A stretch of DNA of 64,000 nt, taken from Ruminococcus sp. (GTDB lineage Bacteria > Bacillota > Clostridia > Oscillospirales > Ruminococcaceae). The position numbers and the translations under genes were made by a program. The notes beneath the pieces are model-generated. The model was not told where the DNA came from and did no database searches. It saw only the letters and a program-made list of their open reading frames with translations. This document shows, one piece after another, positions 27,261-35,989 of the stretch. The DNA is taken from positions 18,326-82,325 of the forward strand of contig NZ_JAFYYT010000046.1 of assembly GCF_017549005.1 (NCBI RefSeq), read 5' to 3'. Numbering within the stretch: position 1 is the stretch's first letter; each line of letters starts with the position of its first letter.

Positions 27261-28611
27261 ATATAACAATTTTCTCCGCAAAGTGAAGTGCAGCGACGAT
27301 TTTCGCAGCCGTATGCAGGAAAAGCTCTCAGCTCCCACTATAGAGGTGCATGAGTATGAGGAAAGCGTAAGCGGTACGGACGTTATCACTTCAAGGCATA
27401 ACTGGGGCAGGATAGCAGCAATGGCAGCGGCTTTCGCCCTTGTCTGCGGAGCTGTGGGCGGCGGAGCTTATCAGCTTGCGCGCTATAACTTCAAAACAGA
27501 AGAAAGTACAAATATAAATACAGACGAGAAAGCTTCGGTTTACAGCAAGCTGAAAGCTAATAAGGACAGCTATAATGCTGAAATAAAATTATGGGAAGAC
27601 CTCAGCGGCGATATATACAGCAAATCTGATATCGACAAGGATAAGATCTTTGAGTATCTTGACCATTTTGATATGTCAAAAGGAATAGAAGCTGATGATT
27701 TTACATCTACTTTGAGAGGCATAAAGATATTTTTCAATGGCACAGACAGCAAGGCAAAAGGCGTTACCTATAGCTTTGAACTGTTCGACAACGGTGAACT
27801 GAGACTGACCGAAAAAGTAAAAAGTGAGGAGCGTGTTTCTTACCATAGCTACATTGACGGTCAAAGAGTCTTTAACGACATTTTGTATATGCTCGTAGAT
27901 GATGAAGAAGCTATTGCAGAGTTTGAAAAGGTTACAAACAAGGAGCTTGAAAACGAGATAAGCAACGGCTTCAAGAACAATCCATATGACAAAGCGTACT
28001 ATTATATAGCAGACGAAAACAGGCAGGAAGAATATACTCTTACAGGCAGAGAAGATCTTGCTTATGAGCTCATGGATTTTGAATGGGAAAGAGCTTCTAT
28101 AAGAAGCGGCGATGTAAACAGCTATTCTATTGGTTTTGTTGTAGCAGAGGACGGCTATATGCAGTTTGGTATCGGAAGAACTTACAAGCTGAAAAACGAC
28201 AGTGACCTTGAAGCTTACAACGCTGTTCTGAAAAAGTATCTTATCAAAAAGGAATTCGGAGAAGCTGTTTCTGAGGAAGATATACGGAATGCCTTTAAGG
28301 ATATGCCTGAGGATAAAGCGCAGTTTTTCGATGAATCAGAGTTTAAAAACACTTTCTATAAATATAATGAAAGTGATTTTGAAAACTTTAAGGAAAAGCT
28401 TTCTTCTCTTGAATGGGAGACCTGTTCAAAAGTTGAGCACAGTATGACTGATTTAACAGTTAAGGATTGTCTCATCGACTGTGAGGGAGTTATCATTCCT
28501 GCAAACAGGTCAAATTTATGCTACAAGCTGAAAAATGAAAGCGACAAGGCAGAGTTCAGGAGCATATTTGACGAGTTCATGGACGGTTTTGAGGAAACAG
28601 AGAGCGAATAA
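27247..28611 (+). CDS. Putative membrane-spanning anti-sigma factor
   Basis: A 454-residue protein with a cytosolic N-terminus of about 50 residues (MKRDEYNNFLRKVKCSDDFRSRMQEKL), one membrane segment at about 56-75 and a long extracytosolic domain. That domain seems to contain degenerate internal repeats: YKLKNDSDLEAYNAVLKKYL near the middle and YKLKNESDKAEFRSIFDEFM at the end. The overlap with the sigma gene and the topology are typical of anti-sigma partners. No RsiW/ZAS zinc motif (HxxxCxxC) is visible, so inhibition would rely on another fold. The signal sensed is unknown. Confidence 0.75.
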   Translation: MKRDEYNNFLRKVKCSDDFRSRMQEKLSAPTIEVHEYEESVSGTDVITSRHNWGRIAAMAAAFALVCGAVGGGAYQLARYNFKTEESTNINTDEKASVYSKLKANKDSYNAEIKLWEDLSGDIYSKSDIDKDKIFEYLDHFDMSKGIEADDFTSTLRGIKIFFNGTDSKAKGVTYSFELFDNGELRLTEKVKSEERVSYHSYIDGQRVFNDILYMLVDDEEAIAEFEKVTNKELENEISNGFKNNPYDKAYYYIADENRQEEYTLTGREDLAYELMDFEWERASIRSGDVNSYSIGFVVAEDGYMQFGIGRTYKLKNDSDLEAYNAVLKKYLIKKEFGEAVSEEDIRNAFKDMPEDKAQFFDESEFKNTFYKYNESDFENFKEKLSSLEWETCSKVEHSMTDLTVKDCLIDCEGVIIPANRSNLCYKLKNESDKAEFRSIFDEFMDGFEETESE

Positions 28612-28644
28612 GCCGGATTTGAAAGGAATAGTAACAATAGAAAG

Positions 28645-28673
28645 TTGCATTTTTAGATATTCTATGATATAAT
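28645..28673 (+). promoter_or_regulatory. Promoter upstream of exonuclease III gene
   Basis: TTGCAT (28645-28650), 17 bases and TATAAT (28668-28673). Predicted transcription starts near 28680, directly before a terminator-like hairpin. Confidence 0.75.
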
Positions 28674-28682
28674 GTTATAAAG

Positions 28683-28717
28683 TCTCCGCAGTTGTCAGGA
28701 CTGCGGAGAGATTTTTT
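28683..28717 (+). terminator. Terminator or leader attenuator before xth
   Basis: TCTCCGCAGT pairs perfectly with ACTGCGGAGA around seven bases, followed by GATTTTTTT. It may end the sigma/anti-sigma transcript. Since the promoter at 28645 starts RNA just before it, it would also form the first bases of the xth mRNA and could attenuate it. Confidence 0.8.
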
Positions 28718-28731
28718 TCGGAGGTATAACA

Positions 28732-29478
28732 ATGAAGCTCATTTCATGGAACGTAAACGGCTTTCGCGCTTGTCTGCAAAAGGGCTTTGAGGACTTCTTC
28801 AAGGCTGCGGACGCTGATATATTCTGCCTGCAGGAAACAAAAATGCAGCCCGATCAGGCGGACTTCACGCCCGAAGGCTACCACATATATTTTCACAGCG
28901 CCATAAAGAAGGGCTACTCGGGAACGGCTGTTTTCAGCAAAACAGAGCCGGTCTCAGTTAATTACGGTATAAACGGTACTCATCTCGACGAGGGAAGAGT
29001 AATTACCTGCGAGTATGAGGACTTTTACTTCGTGTGCTGCTATGTTCCCAACGCTCAGGACGGTCTCAAGCGTATCGACTACCGCATGGAGTTCGAGGAC
29101 GATATGAGAGCGTATCTCTCGGAGCTCGACAAGAAAAAGCCCGTTATCTACTGCGGCGACCTCAATGTTGCTCATGAGGAGATAGACCTGAAAAATCCCA
29201 AAACAAACCGCGGCAACGCAGGCTTTTCCGACGAGGAGCGCGGCAAGTTCACGGAGCTTCTCGGTGCAGGATTTGCGGACACTTTCCGCAGGCTCTATCC
29301 CGATACCGTTACGTATTCGTGGTGGTCGTACCGCTTCAGAGCCCGCGAGAAGAACGCAGGCTGGCGTATAGACTATTTCGTGGTCTCAGAGCGCCTTATG
29401 GAGCGCGTGGTGAACTCTGAGATACTTACAGATGTAATGGGCAGCGACCACTGTCCTGTGATGCTGACGATAAAATAA
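28732..29478 (+). CDS. xth: Exodeoxyribonuclease III
   Basis: A 248-residue AP endonuclease/exonuclease III of the EEP fold. Motifs include SWNVNGFRA, CLQETKMQPDQ with the metal-binding Glu, CGDLNVAHEEIDLKNPK, the RIDYFVVS segment and the final GSDHCPVML with the catalytic His. It cuts at abasic sites in base-excision repair. GGAGG lies eight bases before the ATG. A palindromic terminator follows. Confidence 0.95.
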   Translation: MKLISWNVNGFRACLQKGFEDFFKAADADIFCLQETKMQPDQADFTPEGYHIYFHSAIKKGYSGTAVFSKTEPVSVNYGINGTHLDEGRVITCEYEDFYFVCCYVPNAQDGLKRIDYRMEFEDDMRAYLSELDKKKPVIYCGDLNVAHEEIDLKNPKTNRGNAGFSDEERGKFTELLGAGFADTFRRLYPDTVTYSWWSYRFRAREKNAGWRIDYFVVSERLMERVVNSEILTDVMGSDHCPVMLTIK

Positions 29479-29481
29479 AGA

Positions 29482-29510
29482 AACGGGTACACATATGTGT
29501 ACCCGTTTTG
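29482..29510. terminator. Palindromic terminator after xth
   Basis: A perfect 26-base palindrome, with arms AACGGGTACACAT and ATGTGTACCCGTT, ends in TTTTG. It also carries A residues on the other side, so it could stop RNA from both strands. Confidence 0.8.
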
Positions 29511-29568
29511 TGTGTATAATAATTCTCTAAAACCGTGCAGGAGATGATGCATACACCGCCCTTACAAA

Positions 29569-30366
29569 TTAACTGCCAAAAGTTTTTTTGAAGCTGAGAT
29601 AATTCCGTCCGTCTGATTTGCCATAGACTGCAAAGCAGACATTATCGAAAAGCTTTCCGAAGCCTTCGTCCATAAGGACTTTCCTGAAATATTCCGATAC
29701 TTCATCGGGTTTATTGCCGAAGGCTCCGCAGCCCCAGGCGCCGAGAACGAGGTTTTTATGGCCGTTTTCCGCAGCTATCGCAAGCATTATGCGTATGCGT
29801 CTTGTCATTGTTTCCGCTGTCTTTTTACCCGAAGCAAGCAGTGCTGCTCCGCGTTTGTTTGGCGCGGGAACAGTTATCACAGCCGCCGTAAAAGTCTCAT
29901 CGAGCAGCTCGCAGTGATGATCGCGGAAGACGCATACATCAGGAGAATAGAGCATATAATCGGACTCTACGGAGCTGAGATGAGTGTTATTGAAGCGGTA
30001 CATCTCCTTTGCTGCGTCGGAGGTTATTGAGGCGTAAAGAGTGCTGCACCTGCACAGAGCTTCCTCCTGAGCGTTTGCTCCGAGTCTGAAGCCGCCGCCT
30101 GCTTTGTGGGCGTTGGCGAAATTCATGACGAAAGGCTTCTCAAAGCGGCTCGCAGCGGTAAAGGAATCCTCGGTAGTAACGGTCAACTCACACATTTTAC
30201 CGTCGGGAATTACCGTGTTTTTGAGCAGCTCTGCGCCTTTTTCGGGAGAATATACAATAACTGCCGTAAAGTCGTTTTTTGGCAGCTCCATGCGCTTTCC
30301 GTCTTTTTCGTAGAAACCGTCAGCGGTTATTTTTATAGTCTCGTTTGCAATTGCGATATTATTCAT
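29569..30366 (-). CDS. TIGR02452 family microbial PARG/macrodomain protein
   Basis: A 265-residue protein of the microbial poly(ADP-ribose) glycohydrolase type. The signature AGGGFRLGANAQEEALCR holds the GGG-x6-8-QEE motif used to remove ADP-ribose, and VPAPNKRG and LGAWGCGAFGN are typical of the second half. Such enzymes reverse protein or nucleic-acid ADP-ribosylation. It is four bases downstream of a metallophosphoesterase gene on the same strand. No ADP-ribosyltransferase partner is visible in the window. Confidence 0.9.
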   Translation of the reverse strand: MNNIAIANETIKITADGFYEKDGKRMELPKNDFTAVIVYSPEKGAELLKNTVIPDGKMCELTVTTEDSFTAASRFEKPFVMNFANAHKAGGGFRLGANAQEEALCRCSTLYASITSDAAKEMYRFNNTHLSSVESDYMLYSPDVCVFRDHHCELLDETFTAAVITVPAPNKRGAALLASGKKTAETMTRRIRIMLAIAAENGHKNLVLGAWGCGAFGNKPDEVSEYFRKVLMDEGFGKLFDNVCFAVYGKSDGRNYLSFKKTFGS

Positions 30367-30370
30367 ATTT

Positions 30371-31474
30371 TCACTCCCTGCCCTTGATATTGATAATATT
30401 GTACTCGGATACAGTTCCCGTCTTGAAAGGGATAGCCCAGCCCGAAATGCCCGAAGTCACGATGAAATCCGTATTGCTGCGTTTTGTGTGACCATAAACG
30501 AAGTCATTGGCGCCTATCCACAGACCCACATAGCCTGATGGCCATATATGACCGCCGTGAGTGTGTCCCGAGTAGACAAGGTCAACATTCGCTGCGGCTT
30601 CGTTGTTGTAGTCGTTGGGCTGGTGGTCGAGTACAAGTGTGTACACAGATGAAGGTATATCCTTTGTGAGTTCGCTTACAGCCTTCCGTGACTCGTCATG
30701 CTTGTCCTTTCTGCCTATTATTGCGAAATTGTCCGTAACCATTACAGCTTCGTCCTCGAGGACTGTAACATTGTTCTTTTCGAGCTCAGAATATAGCTCT
30801 TCTATGGTGAAATCGCGGCTGTCAGGCATATAGCCCTTGTCGTGATTGCCGCTTACGAAGTAAACACCGTAGGTAGTATGCAGCTTTCCGAGCGCCTCGC
30901 AGGCTTTGACCATATCGCTGCGTTTGGAGTCGTCGTCTGCGAAATCTCCCGCAATAACGACAATATCGGGATCTTCTGCCTGTATCCGCTCAATTTGCCG
31001 TGCCATGCCGTCACCGTCGAGAGTTATGCCGATATGAGAGTCTGCAAAGCCGGCTACTTTTATACTTCCGCCGTCTATGGTTTTATCGGTAGTTACCGAA
31101 TAGGGCGTAACTATGATATTATGAGCGTTGTACCAGCCTATGCACAGATATACCGCCGTAAACAGCAGTACGCATACTCCCTCGGTGTTGCGGCGGCGTT
31201 CTTTTTTTGCGGCTTTCCGCACGATAAATGCGAAAAGGTCGGCAATGAGCCAGAATATTATAAGATGAAGTATCACAACGATAACGCTGTAGAAGTTTAT
31301 GAAGCCGAGGCAGGCTATCCCGCCAAGCGGCAGTATGCTTGCAAGCCATGAGAGAAGCCTGTGTTTCCCGCCCAGCTTTTCGATGAAGCTGAATCGGTGA
31401 AACCGCGTGATAAGATAGACAGTGCCGCCTACGGACATTAAAAGCAGTATTGCAAAAAGTAAAATCCAGTTCAT
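30371..31474 (-). CDS. Multi-helix membrane metallophosphoesterase
   Basis: A 367-residue protein with about four N-terminal membrane helices (residues 1-125) followed by a calcineurin-like domain with ADSHIG, GDFADDD, GNHDKG, DHQP and GHTHGGHIWPSG motifs. The ATG at 31474 has a GGGGG ribosome site; the open frame upstream to 31519 has none. It belongs to the YkuE/YaeI-like group that hydrolyses phosphoesters at the membrane; substrate unknown. It is co-transcribed with the PARG-like gene. Confidence 0.88.
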   Translation of the reverse strand: MNWILLFAILLLMSVGGTVYLITRFHRFSFIEKLGGKHRLLSWLASILPLGGIACLGFINFYSVIVVILHLIIFWLIADLFAFIVRKAAKKERRRNTEGVCVLLFTAVYLCIGWYNAHNIIVTPYSVTTDKTIDGGSIKVAGFADSHIGITLDGDGMARQIERIQAEDPDIVVIAGDFADDDSKRSDMVKACEALGKLHTTYGVYFVSGNHDKGYMPDSRDFTIEELYSELEKNNVTVLEDEAVMVTDNFAIIGRKDKHDESRKAVSELTKDIPSSVYTLVLDHQPNDYNNEAAANVDLVYSGHTHGGHIWPSGYVGLWIGANDFVYGHTKRSNTDFIVTSGISGWAIPFKTGTVSEYNIINIKGRE

Positions 31475-31654
31475 ATATTTCCCCCTGATATATTTTTGAT
31501 ACTTATATAGAGGTATCAAAGATATGGCTGTGTATCATATCAGATTGTTATTTCATGTCTTGTAATTACTATAACAGTTTTGTGTTGCAATGTCAAGCTA
31601 TGGGGAAAAAAACAGCTTCTTTGTTGCAAATAATCTTCTTTGCTTTATATATGG

Positions 31655-31683
31655 TTGAAATATGGGGATTTATGTGATATAAT
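31655..31683 (+). promoter_or_regulatory. Promoter of the GH5 gene
   Basis: TTGAAA (31655-31660), 17 bases and TATAAT (31678-31683), about 64 bases before the start codon. Confidence 0.75.
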
Positions 31684-31746
31684 ATGTGTAAGATTTTACG
31701 GTAGGATATTGTTTTTTGGTCAGAAATAAAATAGGGGGAACTCCCA

Positions 31747-32940
31747 ATGGAAAGAACAAAAGGAAAATTCATCATATCAGCCAATGAAATAGCGGAAAAA
31801 ATGGGCGCAGGCTGGAATTACGGAAATACACTCGAGGCGAATTTCGGCGGAACTCCCGACGAAACGGTATGGGGAAACCCGAAGGCTTCGCAGGAGATGG
31901 TGGACGCAGTTGCAGAGGCAGGCTTTGATACAGTCAGGATACCCATTTCCTATCTCAGTATGATAGATGACAGCAACGGCTTTAAAATAAACGATGCATG
32001 GCTCGAAAGGATAGCAGAGGTCGTGGATTACTGCTATAACAGGGGAATGTTCGTTATTATAAATATGCACGGCGACGGCTACCATACTATAAACGGCGGC
32101 TGGCTTCTCTGCGACAGCGAGGATCAGGACTACGTTAAAGCTAAGTTTGCCGCTGTATGGAAACAGGTCGCTCTCCGTTTCGCAGACCACGACGAGCACC
32201 TTATTTTCGAGTGCATGAACGAAGTATTCGACGGGGTATATCATGACCCTGTTCCCGAATACTATGAGAATATAAACGATTACGATCAGATATTCGTTGA
32301 TACCGTCAGGAGCGCAGGGGGCTGCAATACTCACCGCTGGCTGCTGGTTGCGGGCTGGAATACGGATATAAAGTATACCTGCGGCAATTACGGCTTCAGG
32401 TTCCCCGAGGACAGGGGCAATACCGCGGACGAGGGCAGACTTATGCTTTCGGTACACTGTTATGACCCGTGGGAGTACTGCGGCGACGATGTGAAAAAGA
32501 TATTCCTCTGGGGACAGAAGGGTCAGGAGATAATCGAAATGACCAATATCGACCCCATTTACGACGCAGACTGGGGCGAGGAGGAGCACATAAAGGCTCA
32601 GCTCTCGATGCTCAAGGAAAGGTATGTGGATAAGGGCATACCTGTAGTAATAGGCGAGTTCGGCTGTATCGACAAGACCCTCGAGCACTCCGAGCTTCCC
32701 GACAGGATAGCCGAGAACCGCGCTTATTACGACGGCTTTCTGGCAGGAACTGCGGCTCAGAACGGAATAACTCCCGTGTACTGGGACAACGGCTACAACG
32801 GACCAAACGGCTTCGGACTTTTTGACCGCCGCAAGCTCACACAGACTCAGCCCGAGCTTATCGAGGCTATAGTATGCGGCGTGAAGAACAAGGACCCCAT
32901 GTCGGGCAGAAGCGCATATATCGACAGATACACAGGCTGA
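31747..32940 (+). CDS. Glycoside hydrolase family 5, apparently cytosolic
   Basis: A 397-residue GH5 enzyme of the endoglucanase type. The conserved start GAGWNYGNTLEA is at 20-31, and RIPISYLS, INMHGDGYH, the acid/base E159 in ECMNEVFD, SVHCYDPW and the nucleophile E304 in VVIGEFGC are all present. The usual NxHH is NMHG here. There is no signal peptide, linker, carbohydrate-binding module or dockerin: the catalytic domain begins at about residue 11. GGGGGGA just before the ATG makes a missed upstream start unlikely. It probably acts on imported oligosaccharides. Confidence 0.9.
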   Translation: MERTKGKFIISANEIAEKMGAGWNYGNTLEANFGGTPDETVWGNPKASQEMVDAVAEAGFDTVRIPISYLSMIDDSNGFKINDAWLERIAEVVDYCYNRGMFVIINMHGDGYHTINGGWLLCDSEDQDYVKAKFAAVWKQVALRFADHDEHLIFECMNEVFDGVYHDPVPEYYENINDYDQIFVDTVRSAGGCNTHRWLLVAGWNTDIKYTCGNYGFRFPEDRGNTADEGRLMLSVHCYDPWEYCGDDVKKIFLWGQKGQEIIEMTNIDPIYDADWGEEEHIKAQLSMLKERYVDKGIPVVIGEFGCIDKTLEHSELPDRIAENRAYYDGFLAGTAAQNGITPVYWDNGYNGPNGFGLFDRRKLTQTQPELIEAIVCGVKNKDPMSGRSAYIDRYTG

Positions 32941-32942
32941 CG

Positions 32943-32981
32943 AAAAAAGCTGTAAAGATAAAATCTTTACAGCTTTTTTTT
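32943..32981 (+). terminator. Intrinsic terminator after GH5
   Basis: AAGCTGTAAAGAT and ATCTTTACAGCTT pair around AAA and are followed by a T run. The A-rich left side makes it usable in both directions. Confidence 0.9.
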
Positions 32982-33040
32982 ATAAAATCTCCGGCTGTTT
33001 GAAAAACAGAAAAAAATTATTGAAAAACGATAATTTTCTA

Positions 33041-33069
33041 TTGACAAATGATATTTTATGTGTTATACT
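33041..33069 (+). promoter_or_regulatory. Promoter of the DUF2975-XRE pair
   Basis: TTGACA (33041-33046), 17 bases and TATACT (33064-33069). Just upstream AAAATTAT (33013-33020) and ATAATTTT (33030-33037) form an inverted repeat that could bind the XRE regulator encoded downstream. Confidence 0.75.
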
Positions 33070-33106
33070 ATAGTCACAGTAAAACAATACAAAGGAGAGC
33101 GGACTT

Positions 33107-33574
33107 ATGTGGAACAAGGATAAATCACTTATTCTTTCGCGTATTCTTACTATTGCAGCGGCTATTGCAGCCATAATAGTTGCGGTCTTTATACCTGCCA
33201 TATCGGAATGGTACCAGTTTGAAATGGCTGCCGAGGCGAACAGCGTTTTTGACAGGAGCACCATGTTCATTCCCATGTGCGTTACTCTGTACGTGTGCGA
33301 CGCACTTGCTCTTGCGGCGCTGTGGAACCTGCATATGCTTCTCAGGAATATCAGCAGGGACGAGGTGTTCATACAGAAAAATACCAATTGCCTGCGTCGG
33401 ATATCATGGATATGTATGGGAGTAGGCGTGATGATGATGATTTTCGGACTGTGGAGCTCGATATTCATATTCTTCGGAATGTGCGCGCTGATGTTCGGAC
33501 TTATCATGCGCGTTCTGAAAAACGTATTTGAAAAGGCAGTAGAAATAAAGTCGGAAAACGACTTTACAATATAA
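33107..33574 (+). CDS. DUF2975 membrane protein
   Basis: A 155-residue protein with about four membrane helices. The central conserved part (LHMLLRNISRDEVFIQKNTNCLRRISW) matches DUF2975, a family almost always next to a small XRE repressor, as here with a 14-base gap. Function unknown; the pair is often viewed as a membrane-linked regulatory unit. Confidence 0.8.
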   Translation: MWNKDKSLILSRILTIAAAIAAIIVAVFIPAISEWYQFEMAAEANSVFDRSTMFIPMCVTLYVCDALALAALWNLHMLLRNISRDEVFIQKNTNCLRRISWICMGVGVMMMIFGLWSSIFIFFGMCALMFGLIMRVLKNVFEKAVEIKSENDFTI

Positions 33575-33588
33575 TGGAGGTGTTTTCC

Positions 33589-33795
33589 ATGCCGATTATA
33601 GTAAATCTTGACGTTATGATGGCAAAGCGGAAGATGTCCTCGCAGGATCTTGCAGAAAAGGTGGGCATTACTACCGCTAATCTTTCGATACTGAAAACAG
33701 GCAAGGCAAAGGCGGTGCGCTTTTCGACCCTTGAAAGGATATGCGACGAGCTGGACTGCCAGCCGGGAGATATACTGGAATATCAGAGAGAATAA
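33589..33795 (+). CDS. Small XRE/Cro-type transcriptional regulator
   Basis: A 68-residue helix-turn-helix protein, nearly all HTH: AKRKMSSQDLAEKVGITTANLSILKTGKAKAVRFSTLERICDELDCQPGDILEY. This is the YozG-like single-domain type. GGAGG lies 8 bases before the ATG at 33589. It probably regulates its own operon with the DUF2975 partner. Confidence 0.9.
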   Translation: MPIIVNLDVMMAKRKMSSQDLAEKVGITTANLSILKTGKAKAVRFSTLERICDELDCQPGDILEYQRE

Positions 33796-33880
33796 ACGAA
33801 TGCATGGGGTAAACCATGATACAGGGGTATGATATACAGGGGAGCAGAAATGCTCCCCCACCAACCGGAGCAAATGCAAT

Positions 33881-33908
33881 ACTTACTATACACATATTTA
33901 TAGTAAGT
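33881..33908. repeat. Perfect 10-bp dyad upstream of a membrane protein gene
   Basis: ACTTACTATA (33881-33890) and TATAGTAAGT (33899-33908) are perfect arms around eight bases. With no T-tract after it, it looks like an operator instead of a terminator. A GC palindrome, GGGGAGCAGAAATGCTCCCC (33839-33858), lies just upstream and may end the XRE transcript. Confidence 0.65.
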
Positions 33909-33927
33909 TAATCAAAGGCGGTGCTTA

Positions 33928-34350
33928 ATGGATACAGAACTTAAAAAAGTGCTGAGAAATTCCGTTTTAGAGCTTGTACTTCTGCTTTCTCTGCCATTTA
34001 TAATATTTAGAATAGGAGCTGTCTATGATTACTTTGACAAGCATTATACGCATTTTAATGCTGAAAGAACTGCAATCATGGAGCATATATTCGATATAAA
34101 CGTTGATGATAATGTTAAACTGAAACGATATTCAGATGACAGTATACTAATTGCGATAGATCAGAGACTTGAGCTGGAAACAGATGATTATGAGAGGTTC
34201 ATTGCAGAAAATGTAAATGCCGCTCTGAAGTCTGATGAAAGACGTGGAGACAGTGAAATAATTTATAAGTATGTAAATTCCCGCACAGATATGAAGATAA
34301 CTGAGCTTGAAAAAGGAGGCTATCTGATAGTATTACATCATTGGGAGTGA
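33928..34350 (+). CDS. Hypothetical single-pass membrane protein
   Basis: A 140-residue protein I do not recognise. One membrane segment lies at about 11-30 (LELVLLLSLPFIIFRIGAVY), followed by a charged domain of about 105 residues with mixed alpha/beta character. AAAGGCGG lies nine bases before the ATG. Codon use is more AT-rich than its neighbours. It sits between the XRE gene and a large membrane protein, all on the same strand but with gaps of 132 and 67 bases. Confidence 0.6.
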   Translation: MDTELKKVLRNSVLELVLLLSLPFIIFRIGAVYDYFDKHYTHFNAERTAIMEHIFDINVDDNVKLKRYSDDSILIAIDQRLELETDDYERFIAENVNAALKSDERRGDSEIIYKYVNSRTDMKITELEKGGYLIVLHHWE

Positions 34351-34417
34351 AAAACGTTACTGACAGTGCCGTATCCATTTAAAATTGCTTTTATAAAATT
34401 AAAAAGGAGTAAACGTC

Positions 34418-35929
34418 ATGAATAACAATATTTATAACGGAACACAGGCTCATTATATACCGCAGCCTGTGGCAAAGGTAAAGGAAAAGCCCGAATACTC
34501 AAAGGCTGAGGTCGTTCTTTCGGTGTTTGCGATAATTGCCGCGTTCGCTTTCGTGAGATATGTCCTGTACTATGTTATGGGGTTCTTCACTACGGGAGTT
34601 TTTATTGCCATTATTACCGCGGCAATAGTCTACATGAAGAAAAAAGGCTGCAAATTCTCGGCTTTCAATAAGATAAATGCAGCTGTACTCTATATTTTCA
34701 GCTTTGTATTCTCGATAACAGCAAACAACTTCATCAAGGACCTTAATGCTATATTCCTTTTCGGCGCAGGAGCTTACCTTGTGTACTCTGCTTCGGCAGG
34801 AAACAAGGATATCGAGCGCTATCTGCCGTTTGCTGTATGCAAGGCGATATTCGAGTACCCGTTCTCACATTTCGGCAAGCAGGCAGCTATAACTCAGGAC
34901 CGCCTTTCAAAGTCAAAGGCAGGCTCAAATGTTAAGTACATAATAATAGGCCTGCTTATCACTATCCCTGTCACAGCTGTAGTTGCATCGCTTCTTATGT
35001 CCGCAGATGACGGGCTGGAGGAAATGCTCACGGATATGTTTTACAGGATATTCAGCGATGAGATATGGGAGATCATTTTGCAGCTTTGTTTAGCTGTTCC
35101 ATGTTCGATGTATCTTTTCGGAATGCTTTACGCGAATACTCACCGCGACAAGATTCGTCCGCTTGAAGAGCAGAACTGCATAAAGACTCTTTTCAGTATG
35201 CGTTTTATAAGCAACCTTGTAATGTATACAGCCGTAACTCCCCTCTGCATACTTTATGTGATGTTTTTCTTCTCACAGGCGAGCTACTTCCTGTCCGCGT
35301 TCAGCGGCGAGCTACCTAACGGCTTTACCTATGCTGACTACGCAAGAAAGGGATTCTTCGAGCTCTTTGCAGTTGCAGTGATAAACCTTCTTGTACTCTG
35401 CTTCATCAGTCTCTTTTCCAAGAAAGCAGGCAAGGAAAAGCCTTTTGCCCTCAAGCTTTACAGCGTTGTGCTCAGCATTTTCACTCTTATCCTCATTGCA
35501 ACAGCTATGAGCAAAATGGTAATGTACATCGACAATTACGGTCTTACTGAGCTCAGAGTGTATACAAGCTGGTTCATGGTGCTTCTTGCGCTGATATTCG
35601 TGCTTGTTATCATAAAGCAGTTCCGTTATGATATGAAGTTCACAAAGCATCTTGCAGTTATTTTCACACTTTTGTTTGCGGTCCTCTGCTTTTCACGCCC
35701 CGAAGCTCTTATTGCCAAGTACAACATAGAGATGTACAGGTCGGGACATCTTGAAGAGCTGGATACAGACGCGATACTAAGAATGTCCGACGACGGACTC
35801 CTTGCAGCCTTCAACGAGGATGCCATAACCGTTGAAGAGGTCAACAGGAATAAGAAAAGGATATATGAGCCTTACTGCTACAGAAAGTACAACCTTTCAG
35901 CCATGATACTTGACAGCAAGACAGAATGA
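34418..35929 (+). CDS. DUF4153/DUF4173-type polytopic membrane protein
   Basis: A 503-residue membrane protein with about eleven hydrophobic segments. The segments YARKGFFELFAVAVINLLVLCF and YGLTELRVYTSWFMVLLALIF match the DUF4173/DUF4153 group, which has no established function. The N-terminal 35 residues are cytosolic and Pro/Lys-rich; the last 60 are soluble. AAAGGAG precedes the ATG. A convergent terminator follows. Confidence 0.75.
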   Translation: MNNNIYNGTQAHYIPQPVAKVKEKPEYSKAEVVLSVFAIIAAFAFVRYVLYYVMGFFTTGVFIAIITAAIVYMKKKGCKFSAFNKINAAVLYIFSFVFSITANNFIKDLNAIFLFGAGAYLVYSASAGNKDIERYLPFAVCKAIFEYPFSHFGKQAAITQDRLSKSKAGSNVKYIIIGLLITIPVTAVVASLLMSADDGLEEMLTDMFYRIFSDEIWEIILQLCLAVPCSMYLFGMLYANTHRDKIRPLEEQNCIKTLFSMRFISNLVMYTAVTPLCILYVMFFFSQASYFLSAFSGELPNGFTYADYARKGFFELFAVAVINLLVLCFISLFSKKAGKEKPFALKLYSVVLSIFTLILIATAMSKMVMYIDNYGLTELRVYTSWFMVLLALIFVLVIIKQFRYDMKFTKHLAVIFTLLFAVLCFSRPEALIAKYNIEMYRSGHLEELDTDAILRMSDDGLLAAFNEDAITVEEVNRNKKRIYEPYCYRKYNLSAMILDSKTE

Positions 35930-35949
35930 CCGAAAATATATTGCAGAAA

Positions 35950-35975
35950 CCCCGCGTCCGATACCGGACGCGGGG
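35950..35975. terminator. Bidirectional terminator between convergent genes
   Basis: CCCCGCGTCCG and CGGACGCGGGG pair perfectly around ATAC. It lies in the 60-base gap between the membrane protein and the hydrogenase-like gene, which converge. Confidence 0.85.
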
Positions 35976-35989
35976 CAATTTCGTTATTA

